Origin: an uncultured Bacteroidota bacterium
GTDB lineage: Bacteria > Bacteroidota > Bacteroidia > AKYH767-A > 2013-40CM-41-45
NCBI GenBank assembly: GCA_937871435.1
Contig: CALMQM010000020.1
Span: 1 to 46,781 of the forward strand
Reading direction: 5' to 3'
Length of the DNA stretch: 46,781 bases
A program made the translations under genes and the position numbers. This document shows, piece after piece, positions 16,050 through 24,760 of this stretch; position 1 is the first letter of the stretch; the number at the start of each line of letters is the position of its first letter. The notes under the pieces are model-generated. The model was not told the origin of the DNA, ran no database searches, and worked only from the letters and a program-made list of their open reading frames with translations.

Positions 16050-16859
16050 ATGAGTAAAGTCCAATATCAAAAATTCACGCTGGGTCAAAAACTCACCGAT
16101 GAACAAATTGCATTCTTCGACAAGAATGGCTTCATCCATTTTCAGGGTGTTGCCAGTCCTGAAGAAGTTAGCGCCATCCTCAAATCTACTGAAGAAATTC
16201 AGGAGAAATGGATCCATGATGACGTGAAAGTTATCAATGGAGTGCCTGTTAAATTTGGTGTTGACGAAAATGGCAAAAAGATCGTTCATCGTTTCCCTTT
16301 TACTTCTCAATTCAGCGAACCGGTTCACAATTTTGTGAACAGCGATCGTGTGAAATGCCTGACAGTTCTGCTTCCCCCAGGTTCCCGAATTGCGGAAAAT
16401 GAAAAGGATGGAGTTGTTTTTAATCACTATGTAAACACTCCTGATAGTAATTTCCGTCAAATGGGATGGCATACAGACAGTATGCGTGATATTTTCTATG
16501 GCAAGAAAGTTCTTCCCATGTTAAATGTGGGATTGTATTTTGACGATTCTTCTTCTGACAAGGGTGGATTGAGAATCATTCCTGGAACACACAAACAAAA
16601 CATGTTCAGTATGCTTTTCAAAAAAGCATATTTTCTGAATAATGATGAGGATAAAAACGAAATGTTGGTTGATGCCAAAGCGGGCGATATGGTTGTTCAC
16701 GATGGAAGAATCTGGCATCGTGTAGCAATGTCTCCGCACATGGGGGCAGCTAGTCGCAGGAGAGTAATGTATACACCTGTCATTCTCGGAAAATACATGC
16801 CGAAAAGCGATGATAGCTCTACTCCATTTTATCATCACTTCCAAAAAATGGTTCGTTAA
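16050..16859 (+). CDS. phytanoyl-CoA dioxygenase (PhyH) family protein
   Basis: 269 residues, single-domain Fe(II)/2-oxoglutarate oxygenase. The metal triad is visible as His141 and Asp143 (GWHTDSMRD) with His223 (DGRIWHRV); a basic cluster near 236-239 (SRRRVMY) can bind the 2-oxoglutarate carboxylate. PhyH relatives hydroxylate lipids, amino acids or secondary metabolites; no pathway genes lie beside it, so the substrate is unknown. It stands alone, with its own two-part promoter and its own terminator. Confidence 0.88.
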   Translation: MSKVQYQKFTLGQKLTDEQIAFFDKNGFIHFQGVASPEEVSAILKSTEEIQEKWIHDDVKVINGVPVKFGVDENGKKIVHRFPFTSQFSEPVHNFVNSDRVKCLTVLLPPGSRIAENEKDGVVFNHYVNTPDSNFRQMGWHTDSMRDIFYGKKVLPMLNVGLYFDDSSSDKGGLRIIPGTHKQNMFSMLFKKAYFLNNDEDKNEMLVDAKAGDMVVHDGRIWHRVAMSPHMGAASRRRVMYTPVILGKYMPKSDDSSTPFYHHFQKMVR

Positions 16860-16878
16860 ACTGAATCTTCTATAAAAT

Positions 16879-16911
16879 AAAATGGAATCAGAAAAAACTG
16901 GTTCCATTTTT
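16879..16911 (+). terminator. intrinsic terminator after the PhyH gene
   Basis: AAAATGGAATCAG (16879-16891) pairs with CTGGTTCCATTTT (16898-16910) around an A6 loop, with one T-G wobble and a T-run at the end. Confidence 0.8.
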
Positions 16912-16936
16912 CATTTCTACACCAACGATTTTCATT

Positions 16937-17713
16937 ATGGCATATGCGATCATCACAGGCGCCAGTAAAGGAATTGGCAAAGCGGTTTCCACTGAATTGG
17001 CCAAGCGAGGATTCAATCTTTTACTGATAGCGCGATCCGAAAATTTACTCGCTGAACTTTCTAAGAATTTAAATTCAAAATACCAGGTGAAAGTACTGAC
17101 GCTTGGAGTGGATCTAAGTCTTGATTCTTCAACGGATATTATTCTTCGTAAAATTGAAGAAGAACAAATGGATGTGCAGGTATTGATCAACAATGCCGGT
17201 TATGGTCTTTGGGGAAGATTTGATACGCTGACTTTGTCAGAACAGGAAGCAATGATGCGAATTAATACATTTACTATGGTACGGCTCACCTATTTGTTAT
17301 TGCCCTACCTTAAAAAGCAAGCAAAAGCCTACATACTCAATGTTTCCAGTACAGCTGCATATCAGGCTGTACCAACACTCGCAGTGTATGCTGCAAGTAA
17401 ATCTTTCGTCTTGCAGTTTACCCGCGGTCTCAGGTATGAATTGAAAGGAAACGGAATTTCAGTTTCTTGCCTGAGTCCCGGACCGACTGATACAAATTTT
17501 ATGGATGCTGCAGGAATGCACACACCTGAAATGAAGAAACGTGCTGCTAAGTTTAATATGAAAGCGGAAGATGTTGCAAGTATTGCTATGAACGGAATGT
17601 TCAACGGAAAAAGCGAAATCATTCCCGGGTTTGTGAATAAGTTCAGTACACTTCTCACCTACTTTGTTCCAAAATTCATTACAGAAAAAGTCGCCGCAGG
17701 ACTTTACGAATAG
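16937..17713 (+). CDS. short-chain dehydrogenase/reductase
   Basis: 258 residues, classical SDR. The NAD(P)-binding TGASKGIG is at 7-14, NNAG at 85-88, and the catalytic Ser137/138, Tyr151 and Lys155 are in NVSSTAAYQAVPTLAVYAASK. Arg33 after the second strand (LLIARSE) suggests NADPH. The C-terminus (MKAEDVASIAMNGMFNGKSEIIPGFVNK) is like the DltE/YqjQ group, often annotated as acyl or ketone reductases; the substrate is unknown. It converges on nth with only 13 bases between the stop codons. Confidence 0.9.
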   Translation: MAYAIITGASKGIGKAVSTELAKRGFNLLLIARSENLLAELSKNLNSKYQVKVLTLGVDLSLDSSTDIILRKIEEEQMDVQVLINNAGYGLWGRFDTLTLSEQEAMMRINTFTMVRLTYLLLPYLKKQAKAYILNVSSTAAYQAVPTLAVYAASKSFVLQFTRGLRYELKGNGISVSCLSPGPTDTNFMDAAGMHTPEMKKRAAKFNMKAEDVASIAMNGMFNGKSEIIPGFVNKFSTLLTYFVPKFITEKVAAGLYE

Positions 17714-17726
17714 AAGACCAATTAAA

Positions 17727-18377
17727 TTACCTGCTGGATTTTGAAAGTTTAGAATAGTATTTGCAATACTTCTTTAAGCCACATTCATTGCATTTGGGTG
17801 ATCTTGCCAAACAGGTATATCTCCCGTGTAAAATCAACCAGTGATGTGCCCGTGAAATCAATGCTTCAGGAATATATTTGACTAACTGCTTTTCGGTTTG
17901 TAAAGGATTCTTTGCCCCTGTGGTTAATCCGATTCTTGCAGAAACCCTGAATACATGTGTATCCACAGCCATGGTTGGCATATTGTAAACTACAGATGCA
18001 ATTACATTGGCTGTCTTTCTTCCAACACCGGGTAATTGCTGCAATTGCTCAACATCAGCAGGTACTACACCATGAAAGTCATTCACTAATTTTTTCGCCA
18101 TACCAACAAGATGTTTCGCTTTGTTGTTTGGATAACTGATACTTTTTATCAAAGGAAATACTTCTTCCGGTGAGCTTACTGCAAGTTGAACCGGATCAGG
18201 GAAAGCTTCAAAAAAAGCCGGGGTTGTTTGATTTACTCTTTTATCCGTGCACTGAGCAGACAGAATCACGGCTACCAACAGTTCATAGGGATTTGCAAAT
18301 TGCAGCTCTGTTTCAGCCACAGGGCGTTCAGACTGAAAATAATCCAGCACTTTTTCAAACCGTTCCTTTTTTTTCAT
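17727..18377 (-). CDS. nth: endonuclease III (DNA glycosylase/AP lyase)
   Basis: 216 residues, normal length. The helix-hairpin-helix LPGVGRKTANVIA carries catalytic Lys121, and Asp139 lies in MAVDTHVFRV. Four cysteines (189, 196, 199, 205; C-x6-C-x2-C-x5-C) bind the [4Fe-4S] cluster. It removes oxidised pyrimidines in base excision repair. A TATCTTTG element begins five bases before the ATG, predicting leaderless translation. No operon partner. Confidence 0.96.
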   Translation of the reverse strand: MKKKERFEKVLDYFQSERPVAETELQFANPYELLVAVILSAQCTDKRVNQTTPAFFEAFPDPVQLAVSSPEEVFPLIKSISYPNNKAKHLVGMAKKLVNDFHGVVPADVEQLQQLPGVGRKTANVIASVVYNMPTMAVDTHVFRVSARIGLTTGAKNPLQTEKQLVKYIPEALISRAHHWLILHGRYTCLARSPKCNECGLKKYCKYYSKLSKSSR

Positions 18378-18382
18378 TCATG

Positions 18383-18390
18383 CAAAGATA
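18383..18390 (-). promoter_or_regulatory. -7 element giving a leaderless start for nth
   Basis: On the minus strand this reads TATCTTTG, then five bases (CATGA), then the ATG at 18377. The expected transcription start coincides with the start codon. The same arrangement is seen before 1260 and 2058. Confidence 0.45.
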
Positions 18391-18559
18391 CTGGCAGATT
18401 GCATTCACCATGCGGGAGAAATTATTCACCCAGAAAGTTCAGAATTTGATCTAATAAAATTGGTTTCCGCTGAGGTCTGAAGTAGTTTGGATACATATTC
18501 AAAAACAATTCGCCTATGGTTGATTAAAAAAAACAAAAAGGTTAGAGAGAACAAATAAA

Positions 18560-18588
18560 AAAACAGCGGAAGAACATTCCGCTGTTTT
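18560..18588. terminator. strong bidirectional terminator after the sigma operon
   Basis: AAAACAGCGGAA (18560-18571) and TTCCGCTGTTTT (18577-18588) pair perfectly over 12 bases around a five-base loop. On the minus strand the stem is followed by TTTTTATTTG. It ends the minus-strand sigma-factor operon 14 bases after its last stop. Nothing else is seen in the 225 bases between nth and the operon. Confidence 0.8.
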
Positions 18589-18602
18589 AATTTTATCTGA
18601 CC

Positions 18603-18812
18603 TCAGGCTTTCGCCAGAATGTTAAGGATGCTCTTTTCAGAAGGTTCAAGGAAACCATCATTCAAAATGGAAGTGAGTTGATGTATTTCCTGAAAAGCTT
18701 CTTTTACCAAAGGATCTCCATCTATAGACCGTTGAATACGATCGCTGTCAGCGAGATCTGATTCGTTGTAAGCGTACTGAAGAAGATCAATTTGAGTAGT
18801 AGTTTTTATCAT
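18603..18812 (-). CDS. small acidic protein, possible cytoplasmic anti-sigma factor
   Basis: 69 residues from ATG 18812, acidic and helical (IDLLQYAYNESDLADSDRIQRSIDGDPLVKEAFQEIHQL), with no membrane span. Directly downstream of an ECF sigma gene and before a strong terminator, so the two are co-transcribed. The gene order and the pattern of short helices with LVKEAFQEI resemble the small proteins encoded after sigma factors in Bacteroidota, so a regulator of that sigma factor is the best guess, but no zinc anti-sigma motif (HxxxCxxC) is present. An upstream ATG at 18890 overlaps the sigma stop as ATGA and would add 26 poorly conserved-looking residues. Confidence 0.65.
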   Translation of the reverse strand: MIKTTTQIDLLQYAYNESDLADSDRIQRSIDGDPLVKEAFQEIHQLTSILNDGFLEPSEKSILNILAKA

Positions 18813-18886
18813 GCAAGTAGATTTAGGATGTATGAATAGGCTTATAACGGAAGAATGTCCGGAGATATTTTGAGGGAATGAATAAA

Positions 18887-19474
18887 TCATTCCCTCAGAT
18901 TAATATCTTGTTTCTGAACCATTTCACGCATTTTCAAAATGGCATAATGCATTCTGCCGAGTGCTGTATTTATATTGATATTCAGCATGTTGGATATCTC
19001 CTTAAAGGAAAGTCCTGCATAATGGCGCAAAATGACAATTTCTCTTTGTTCAAAAGGAAGTTGATCCAGCAAAGCTCTGACATGAGCTATTTTTTCATCA
19101 TAAATCATCTGCTCAGCCGCATTACGACTTTTTTGAGGCAATACATCAAATACAGAGAATTCTTCTGAATCATGCTGTAATGGCATCAGTTTATCCTTAC
19201 GGAAATGATCAATAACAAGGTTATGAGCAATCCGGAGAGCCCAGGGCAAAAATTTTCCCTGCTCACTATAATGCTTGTTTTTAAGGCTTGTCAGAATCTT
19301 AATGAAAGTGTCCTGAAAGAGATCTTCTGCCAGCTCCCGATTACGAACAAGAAAATAAATAGTGGAATAGATTCGCTGTTTGTAGCGAGATACTAATTCT
19401 GAAATTGCGCGCTGATCGCCTTTCTGATAAAGATTTACTAAATCCTTATCATCCATCAGATGAATGTGAGCCAT
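18887..19474 (-). CDS. RNA polymerase sigma factor, ECF-type sigma-70 family
   Basis: 195 residues. Region 2 (about 20-95) contains AISELVSRYKQRIYSTIYFLVRNRELAEDLFQDTFIKIL and the -10-reading LPWALRIAHNLVIDHFRK. Region 4 (about 130-185) contains LPFEQREIVILRHYAGLSFKEISNMLNININTALGRMHYAILKMRE. It selects promoters for a stress or envelope regulon that cannot be read from sequence. It has a two-part promoter about 130 bases upstream and is followed by a small possible anti-sigma gene. Confidence 0.93.
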   Translation of the reverse strand: MAHIHLMDDKDLVNLYQKGDQRAISELVSRYKQRIYSTIYFLVRNRELAEDLFQDTFIKILTSLKNKHYSEQGKFLPWALRIAHNLVIDHFRKDKLMPLQHDSEEFSVFDVLPQKSRNAAEQMIYDEKIAHVRALLDQLPFEQREIVILRHYAGLSFKEISNMLNININTALGRMHYAILKMREMVQKQDINLRE

Positions 19475-19604
19475 AGTTGTTTTCTGCTTTAATGTGTGAA
19501 TAAAAATTAAAGTAGAATTTTAGCTATGGGTCTCCTTTTTTTAGTTGGCGATTATGATATAAACTTTTACCCTTAAAAACTCTGATGGTTTCATTAGGAT
19601 AGAT

Positions 19605-19636
19605 CAAATATAACACATGATTTGAATGAAATCAAA
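19605..19636 (-). promoter_or_regulatory. two-part promoter for the sigma-factor operon
   Basis: On the minus strand TTTG (19636-19633), a 20-base spacer and TATATTTG (19612-19605) match both Bacteroidota elements. The predicted leader is about 125 bases. Because it is the housekeeping pattern, the sigma factor need not control itself. Confidence 0.6.
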
Positions 19637-19842
19637 CTAAACTTATGAAAAATCCAACATTTTATGAGAAATGATGAATTTAAGATGAAAATGGGCCCTT
19701 TCTAGCCGCATTCTGCCATTCACTGATTAATTGAATAAAAGCCTGATCGCTTTTGAAACTTGCAATAGAAAGTTGGCCTTGATACAAGCTGAACAGCATT
19801 AACAATAAAACAGAGATGATTCAGAATAATTTTCAGCCCTCC

Positions 19843-19862
19843 AATTGCGTATCTTCGCAATT
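19843..19862 (+). promoter_or_regulatory. palindrome enclosing a -7-like element before uvrA
   Basis: AATTGCG (19843-19849) and CGCAATT (19856-19862) are perfect inverted repeats around TATCTT. The centre reads TATCTTCG, one base from TAnnTTTG, 16 bases before ATG 19874. It could be promoter and operator in one; no LexA-type box of a known kind is recognised. Confidence 0.4.
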
Positions 19863-19873
19863 CACGAAAATTT

Positions 19874-22807
19874 ATGTCTGGAGTAGAAAAACTGGATCCG
19901 AAGCAACACATCATTATTAAAGGTGCCAGAGTACACAACCTGAAAAATATTGATGTTGCCATCCCAAGAAACAAATTTGTAGTCATCACCGGATTGAGTG
20001 GTTCCGGAAAATCGTCACTCGCTTTTGATACATTATATGCAGAAGGTCAACGTCGATATGTTGAAAGTTTGAGCTCGTATGCTCGTCAGTTCATCGGAAG
20101 AATGGACAAACCGGATGTGGATTACATCAAAGGAATTTCTCCGGCAGTCGCGATTGAACAAAAAGTGAATTCAAGAAATCCAAGATCTACTGTTGGTACC
20201 TCCACTGAGATTTATGATTACCTGAAACTATTGTTTGCAAGAATAGGAAAGACATATTCTCCGATTTCTGGTCAGGAAGTATTGAGACATACCGTGGATG
20301 ATGTGATTACTTCCCTGCAGAAATTTCCTTCCGGAAGCAAAGTTTTATTGTATACTCCGTTATTACTTCATCCCGGAAGATCGCTCACCGAAGAACTGAC
20401 CATTCTTCTTCAAAAAGGATTTATTCGAGTAAGAGTTGGAGAGACTGTTTATAAAATTGAAGATTTACTGAATAAAGAAAATGAAGCGCTGCTGAAAAAA
20501 ATCAGTGCTTCACTTGGTTTGAATCAGAGTGCTTCAAAAGGATCTAAAAAGAAGAAAACAGATCCTGAGAATACAACCATGCCCGCGGATAAAACTCCGG
20601 CAGTATATATCGTCGTGGATCGCTTTACTGTAAATCCTGAGGACGATGGAAACATTTCAAGAATTTCAGATTCTGTTCAAACTGCATTTTTCGAAGGACA
20701 TGGAGAATGCATGACAGAAATTATAACTTCATCCGGAAGTAAATTTTTCACTTTCTCAAACAGATTTGAACTGGATGGAATCAGTTTTGAAGAACCGAGT
20801 ACACAATTATTCAGCTTTAACAATCCATATGGTGCATGTAAAAAATGTGAAGGATTTGGTTCTGTGATCGGTATTGATGATGATCTGGTAATGCCAGATA
20901 AAAGTTTGTCCATTTATGAAGGAGCGATAGTATGTTGGAGAGGTGAAAAAATGAAAGAATGGAATGACAAACTGATCAAAAGCTCATACAAATTTGATTT
21001 TCCCATTCATCGCCCTGTATTTGAATTAACAAGTGACCAGAGGAAATTATTATGGACAGGCAATTCATACTTCAAAGGATTGAATGATTTTTTTCAATGG
21101 GTGGAAGCGCAGGCTTACAAAATTCAGTATCGAGTAATGCTGAGTCGTTACAGAGGCAGAACAATTTGTCCGGATTGTCGAGGCACACGTTTACGAATTG
21201 ATGCATCCTATGTTCTCATCCAACATAAATCAATCACGGACATAGTATTGATGCCTGTACAGGAAAGTCTGCGTTTCTTCAGGGAACTCACTTTGAATGA
21301 TTATCAGACAACGGTTGCCAGAAGAATTCTGATTGAAATTACCAGCAGGTTGCAGTTTTTATGTGATGTTGGTCTTGGGTATCTCACGTTAAACCGATTG
21401 TCCAACACACTCTCAGGTGGTGAATCTCAAAGAATCAATCTTGCAACATCTTTGGGAAGCAGCCTCGTTGGTTCCATGTATATTCTGGATGAGCCAAGTA
21501 TAGGACTCCATCCACGTGATACAGAAAGACTGATCAAGGTATTAAAATCTTTGCGTGATGTCGGGAATACACTGATTGTTGTTGAGCATGACGAAGAAAT
21601 TATGAAAGCTTCAGATGAACTGATTGACATCGGTCCTGATGCAGGAAGACTTGGTGGCGAATTAATTTTTCAGGGAAGCTACAATCAGATATTATCAGAC
21701 AAGAAGAGTTATACCGGACAATATCTGAGCAACTCTGACAGTATTCCACTTCCCTATCGCAGACGATCGTGGAATAGTTTTATTAAAATCGAAGGTGCCA
21801 GAGAAAACAATCTGAAGAATCTCACTGTTAAATTTCCTCTTGGAGTAATGACAGTAGTCACCGGTGTCAGCGGAAGTGGAAAAACAAGTCTGATAAAAAA
21901 AGTCCTCTATCCGGCATTGAAGAAAATTCATGGCGGATATGGCGAACAAAGCGGTGTCTTTGATAAAGTAAGCGGGGATTACAACAAACTCACCGCTATT
22001 GAATTTGTTGATCAGAATCCAATAGGAAAATCTTCCCGTTCCAATCCGGTCACATATATAAAAGCTTACGATGAGATAAGATCACTGTATGCAGATCTTC
22101 CTTTGTCCCGTTCCAGAAAATACAAACCGTCTCACTTCAGTTTCAATGTGGAAGGAGGACGCTGTGAAGTTTGTGAAGGAGAAGGTGAAGTAACGATTGA
22201 AATGCAATTCATGGCTGACATTCATCTGCTATGTGAAAATTGTCACGGAAAAAGATTCAAACAGGAAATTCTGGATGTGGAATACAAAGGGAAAAACATT
22301 GCAGACATTCTTGAAATGACAGTTGATGAAGCGATAGAATTTTTCAGTCCATCTGTACGCTCTTCTGGCAACGATCAAAAGATTGCATCAAAATTAAAAC
22401 CGCTTGCTGATACAGGGCTTGGCTACATCCGATTGGGTCAGTCTTCCAGTACCTTATCCGGCGGAGAAGCGCAACGTATAAAGCTGGCAAGTTTTCTTGG
22501 GAAGGGAAATTCTCACGAGCATTCATTGTTCATTTTTGATGAACCCACAACCGGTTTGCATTTCCATGATATCAAAAAATTATTGAAGGCATTTGATATG
22601 TTGATCGAGCAGGGAAACACGGTGTTGATTATTGAACACAATGTGGATGTGATCAAATGTGCAGATTGGGTAATTGACCTGGGTCCTGAAGGTGGTGATG
22701 CCGGGGGAAATCTGGTTTTCGAAGGGACTCCTGATGAGCTTGCTTCCTGTAAGGAATCCTACACCGGACAATTCATCCGGAGCAAATTAAAATTGGTTAC
22801 TCCCTGA
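19874..22807 (+). CDS. uvrA: UvrABC excinuclease subunit A
   Basis: 977 residues, two ABC ATPase modules. Walker A motifs GLSGSGKSS and GVSGSGKTS; signatures LSGGESQRI and LSGGEAQRI; Walker [15 protein letters not shown] and [14 protein letters not shown]. It recognises bulky DNA lesions and loads UvrB. Zinc-type cysteine pairs are present in [28 protein letters not shown] and CENCHGKRF. The first pair of the usual N-terminal zinc finger (CPxCG) is replaced by ELDG, which I recall as typical of Bacteroidota UvrA. A lysine-rich insert (about 219-230, KGSKKKKTD) is also present. Monocistronic. Confidence 0.97.
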   Translation: MSGVEKLDPKQHIIIKGARVHNLKNIDVAIPRNKFVVITGLSGSGKSSLAFDTLYAEGQRRYVESLSSYARQFIGRMDKPDVDYIKGISPAVAIEQKVNSRNPRSTVGTSTEIYDYLKLLFARIGKTYSPISGQEVLRHTVDDVITSLQKFPSGSKVLLYTPLLLHPGRSLTEELTILLQKGFIRVRVGETVYKIEDLLNKENEALLKKISASLGLNQSASKGSKKKKTDPENTTMPADKTPAVYIVVDRFTVNPEDDGNISRISDSVQTAFFEGHGECMTEIITSSGSKFFTFSNRFELDGISFEEPSTQLFSFNNPYGACKKCEGFGSVIGIDDDLVMPDKSLSIYEGAIVCWRGEKMKEWNDKLIKSSYKFDFPIHRPVFELTSDQRKLLWTGNSYFKGLNDFFQWVEAQAYKIQYRVMLSRYRGRTICPDCRGTRLRIDASYVLIQHKSITDIVLMPVQESLRFFRELTLNDYQTTVARRILIEITSRLQFLCDVGLGYLTLNRLSNTLSGGESQRINLATSLGSSLVGSMYILDEPSIGLHPRDTERLIKVLKSLRDVGNTLIVVEHDEEIMKASDELIDIGPDAGRLGGELIFQGSYNQILSDKKSYTGQYLSNSDSIPLPYRRRSWNSFIKIEGARENNLKNLTVKFPLGVMTVVTGVSGSGKTSLIKKVLYPALKKIHGGYGEQSGVFDKVSGDYNKLTAIEFVDQNPIGKSSRSNPVTYIKAYDEIRSLYADLPLSRSRKYKPSHFSFNVEGGRCEVCEGEGEVTIEMQFMADIHLLCENCHGKRFKQEILDVEYKGKNIADILEMTVDEAIEFFSPSVRSSGNDQKIASKLKPLADTGLGYIRLGQSSSTLSGGEAQRIKLASFLGKGNSHEHSLFIFDEPTTGLHFHDIKKLLKAFDMLIEQGNTVLIIEHNVDVIKCADWVIDLGPEGGDAGGNLVFEGTPDELASCKESYTGQFIRSKLKLVTP

Positions 22808-22955
22808 TATTATCAACCAGGTTTCTCAATACGTAAATATTGATTTTGACTTTCCCGGTCATGCAAGCAGGAAAGAAAGTGATGCAATTTTGAATAAAAG
22901 TGGCAAATTTGCCTTTCTGCCTGATTTTCAGGCTGTCAAAAAGAGGTGGCTTGCC

Positions 22956-22984
22956 TTGTTCATTTGAATAATTTTCTATTTTTG
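22956..22984 (+). promoter_or_regulatory. two-part promoter for the PUR-domain gene
   Basis: TTG (22956-22958), an 18-base spacer and TATTTTTG (22977-22984). ATG 23020 is 35 bases downstream of the -7 element. The rest of the 212 bases after uvrA shows no gene. Confidence 0.55.
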
Positions 22985-23019
22985 TTGCGTATCCTACAAA
23001 CACAACAGAAAATTAATTT

Positions 23020-23367
23020 ATGTCAGATCACAACAGCCAACGTGAAGAAGTATTTTCTAAATCGGTCAGAGCAGGAAAGCGCACATACTTCTTCGATGTT
23101 AAGAGTACAAAGGCAAATGATTATTACCTGACCATTACAGAAAGCAAGAAACGTATAGGAGATGATGGCAATCCTTTCTTTGAGAAACATAAAATATTTC
23201 TGTACAGAGAAGATTTTCAAAAATTTGTTGATGGCCTGAATGAAGCGATTCAACATGTTGGTACACTCAAAGTTGACAATCCTGATCATTCACATGGTAA
23301 TTCGGGCGGACAAAGTGAATCACCCTCCCCGTTCAGTGATGTCAATTTTGATGACCTCGGAAAATAA
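23020..23367 (+). CDS. PUR-family (DUF3276) nucleic-acid-binding protein
   Basis: 115 residues. One PUR repeat-like domain covers residues 8-88: VFSKSVRAGKRTYFFDVKSTKANDYYLTITESKKR, then FEKHKIFLYREDFQKFVDGLNEAI. The tail is flexible and acidic/serine-rich. Bacterial PUR proteins resemble eukaryotic Pur-alpha and bind single-stranded RNA or DNA as dimers; the in vivo role in Bacteroidota is little known. It is usually abundant, in line with its own two-part promoter and strong terminator here. Confidence 0.9.
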   Translation: MSDHNSQREEVFSKSVRAGKRTYFFDVKSTKANDYYLTITESKKRIGDDGNPFFEKHKIFLYREDFQKFVDGLNEAIQHVGTLKVDNPDHSHGNSGGQSESPSPFSDVNFDDLGK

Positions 23368-23385
23368 TTCACAGACTCTTTCAGA

Positions 23386-23410
23386 CCCCCTTGAATCAAG
23401 GGGGTTTTTA
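23386..23410 (+). terminator. intrinsic terminator after the PUR gene
   Basis: CCCCCTTGA pairs with TCAAGGGGG around the central base, followed by TTTTTATTTTT. The GC-rich stem ends 14 bases before the next ATG, so the terminator sits in the leader of the M48 gene. Confidence 0.85.
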
Positions 23411-23423
23411 TTTTTCTGATTCA

Positions 23424-24497
23424 ATGCAGCCCCTTGTAGCATCCATTTACATTCGAAAAGCTGACGGTGTTCGTACAAGCATTCAAATTTCATTTGATGA
23501 AATTTCAGACGATCTGATATTATTATTTGAAAATGACACCAGAGAAAACTGGCCTTTGAAAAGAATCAAACTTCAAATTCGTCACACTCATACTTTGTGC
23601 ACTCTTGAGAATAACAAAGAAGCGGTTCTCGAAATACAAGACAATCAGTTTGCCGGATTCTTAAAAGACAAACAAAGAAAGAAAGGATACACAGGATTTA
23701 TTCCCTGGTTGAATCAGGCAGGCATTTGGGTTTACGGAGTCATTTTCGCGTGCTTCATTGGTTTTCTTCTACTCGCCTATTTTTTCATTTTACCATTTTT
23801 GGCAGAAATGGCTGTGAGTTTTATTCCATTGGCAATAGACGATAAAGTTGGTCAGCTGATTTTCGAATCCAACATTTCGATGTATGAAAACGATACTGCG
23901 CAAAGCAGAAGAGTTTCTGATTTTGCAAAGAACATCCACTTCGGTACTGAACGACCTTTGCGTTTTTATGTTTTACGCTCGCCGGAAGAAAATGCATTTG
24001 CAATTCCGGATGGGTCGATTGTAATCTATTCCAGCTTACTCCGAATTTTAAAATCAGAAAAGGAATTGGCCGCATTGATGGCACATGAAGCGACACATGT
24101 AAGTGAAAGACACACCATGAAACTGCTTTCGAAGAATGCTGCTGCTTATTTGTTGGTATCAGTCGCATTTGGAGATGCACAGGGAGTGATGTCGACACTG
24201 GCGAACAATGCAAACTCCTTAGGGAGCTTAAGTTTTTCCCGAAAATTTGAAGAAGAAGCTGATCTGAAAGGATTGGAAATTTTAAGACAAAACCGAATTG
24301 ACCAACAAGGAATGCTCGATTTGATGAATACTTTGCAGGAACACGATTCACTGAATTTCCCTGGTTTTCTGAGCACACATCCGATTACTGAAAAGCGGAT
24401 TGAATATGTCCGTAAGGCCATTGCTGATCAGCCAGGACAGATTCAACCTAATGAATCACTGAGAACCATTTTCCAGGAAATTTTGAAAGACGAATAA
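23424..24497 (+). CDS. M48-family membrane metalloprotease
   Basis: 357 residues from ATG 23424; a TTG at 23391 falls inside the terminator hairpin. Residues 1-95 form a soluble N-domain, a membrane span lies at about 101-124, then the peptidase domain. The zinc site is HEATH (221-225) and the third ligand is in EEEAD (276-280). DGSIVIYSSLLRILKSEKELAALMAHE and THPITEKRIEYVRK are typical of M48/Oma1-like enzymes, which degrade or quality-control membrane proteins. The single span and N-domain suggest attachment with the catalytic part outside the cytoplasm. Confidence 0.9.
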   Translation: MQPLVASIYIRKADGVRTSIQISFDEISDDLILLFENDTRENWPLKRIKLQIRHTHTLCTLENNKEAVLEIQDNQFAGFLKDKQRKKGYTGFIPWLNQAGIWVYGVIFACFIGFLLLAYFFILPFLAEMAVSFIPLAIDDKVGQLIFESNISMYENDTAQSRRVSDFAKNIHFGTERPLRFYVLRSPEENAFAIPDGSIVIYSSLLRILKSEKELAALMAHEATHVSERHTMKLLSKNAAAYLLVSVAFGDAQGVMSTLANNANSLGSLSFSRKFEEEADLKGLEILRQNRIDQQGMLDLMNTLQEHDSLNFPGFLSTHPITEKRIEYVRKAIADQPGQIQPNESLRTIFQEILKDE

Positions 24498-24737
24498 TTT
24501 ACCGACAATAAGTTTAAACTATCTCGACATATATTGTTGATAATAAGCTTTTTATTGTCATTGTTTGAATGTTTTTTTCTGCAACATTTTACTTTCTGTT
24601 TTAATTTTCAGACAATACTCTGAATCGATTGAAAATTGAATATTAATGAACATTTTTTTGTTACAACTTTTCGCTTACCAAGGCTGTGTATTTCATTCAT
24701 GTTGGTAACTTTAGAAAGTTAATGCCCTCTAAAAGCT

Positions 24738-24745
24738 TATTTTTG
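24738..24745 (+). promoter_or_regulatory. -7 element for the UPF0173 hydrolase
   Basis: TATTTTTG followed by CA, 15 bases before ATG 24761, predicting a leader of about ten bases. The 263-base gap before the gene otherwise holds a weak AT-only hairpin (GATAATAA / TTATTGTC near 24540-24559) and nothing else I can support. Confidence 0.4.
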
Positions 24746-24760
24746 CAACCAGTAAATTCT

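Larger units (their letters stand above)
19475..19873. other. 399-base intergenic region between the sigma operon and uvrA
   Basis: No supported gene. It holds the minus-strand sigma promoter (19605-19636) and, at its right end, the uvrA promoter-like palindrome (19843-19862). The middle, about 19640-19840, is AT-rich with no clear repeat, RNA gene or ORF. Confidence 0.5.

Noticed and set aside
19720-19989. 89-codon minus-strand frame across the uvrA start
   Set aside because: It overlaps the true uvrA N-terminus and promoter; no recognisable features.
23821-24378. 185-codon minus-strand frame opposite the M48 gene
   Set aside because: It is the antisense shadow of a well-supported metalloprotease; no independent motif.
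24146-24421. 91-codon minus-strand frame inside the M48 gene
   Set aside because: Antisense shadow of the same gene.
24504-24559. Inverted repeat GACAATAA / TTATTGTC after the M48 gene
   Set aside because: Only A/T-rich short arms with a T-G wobble and no clear T-run; too weak to list as a terminator.
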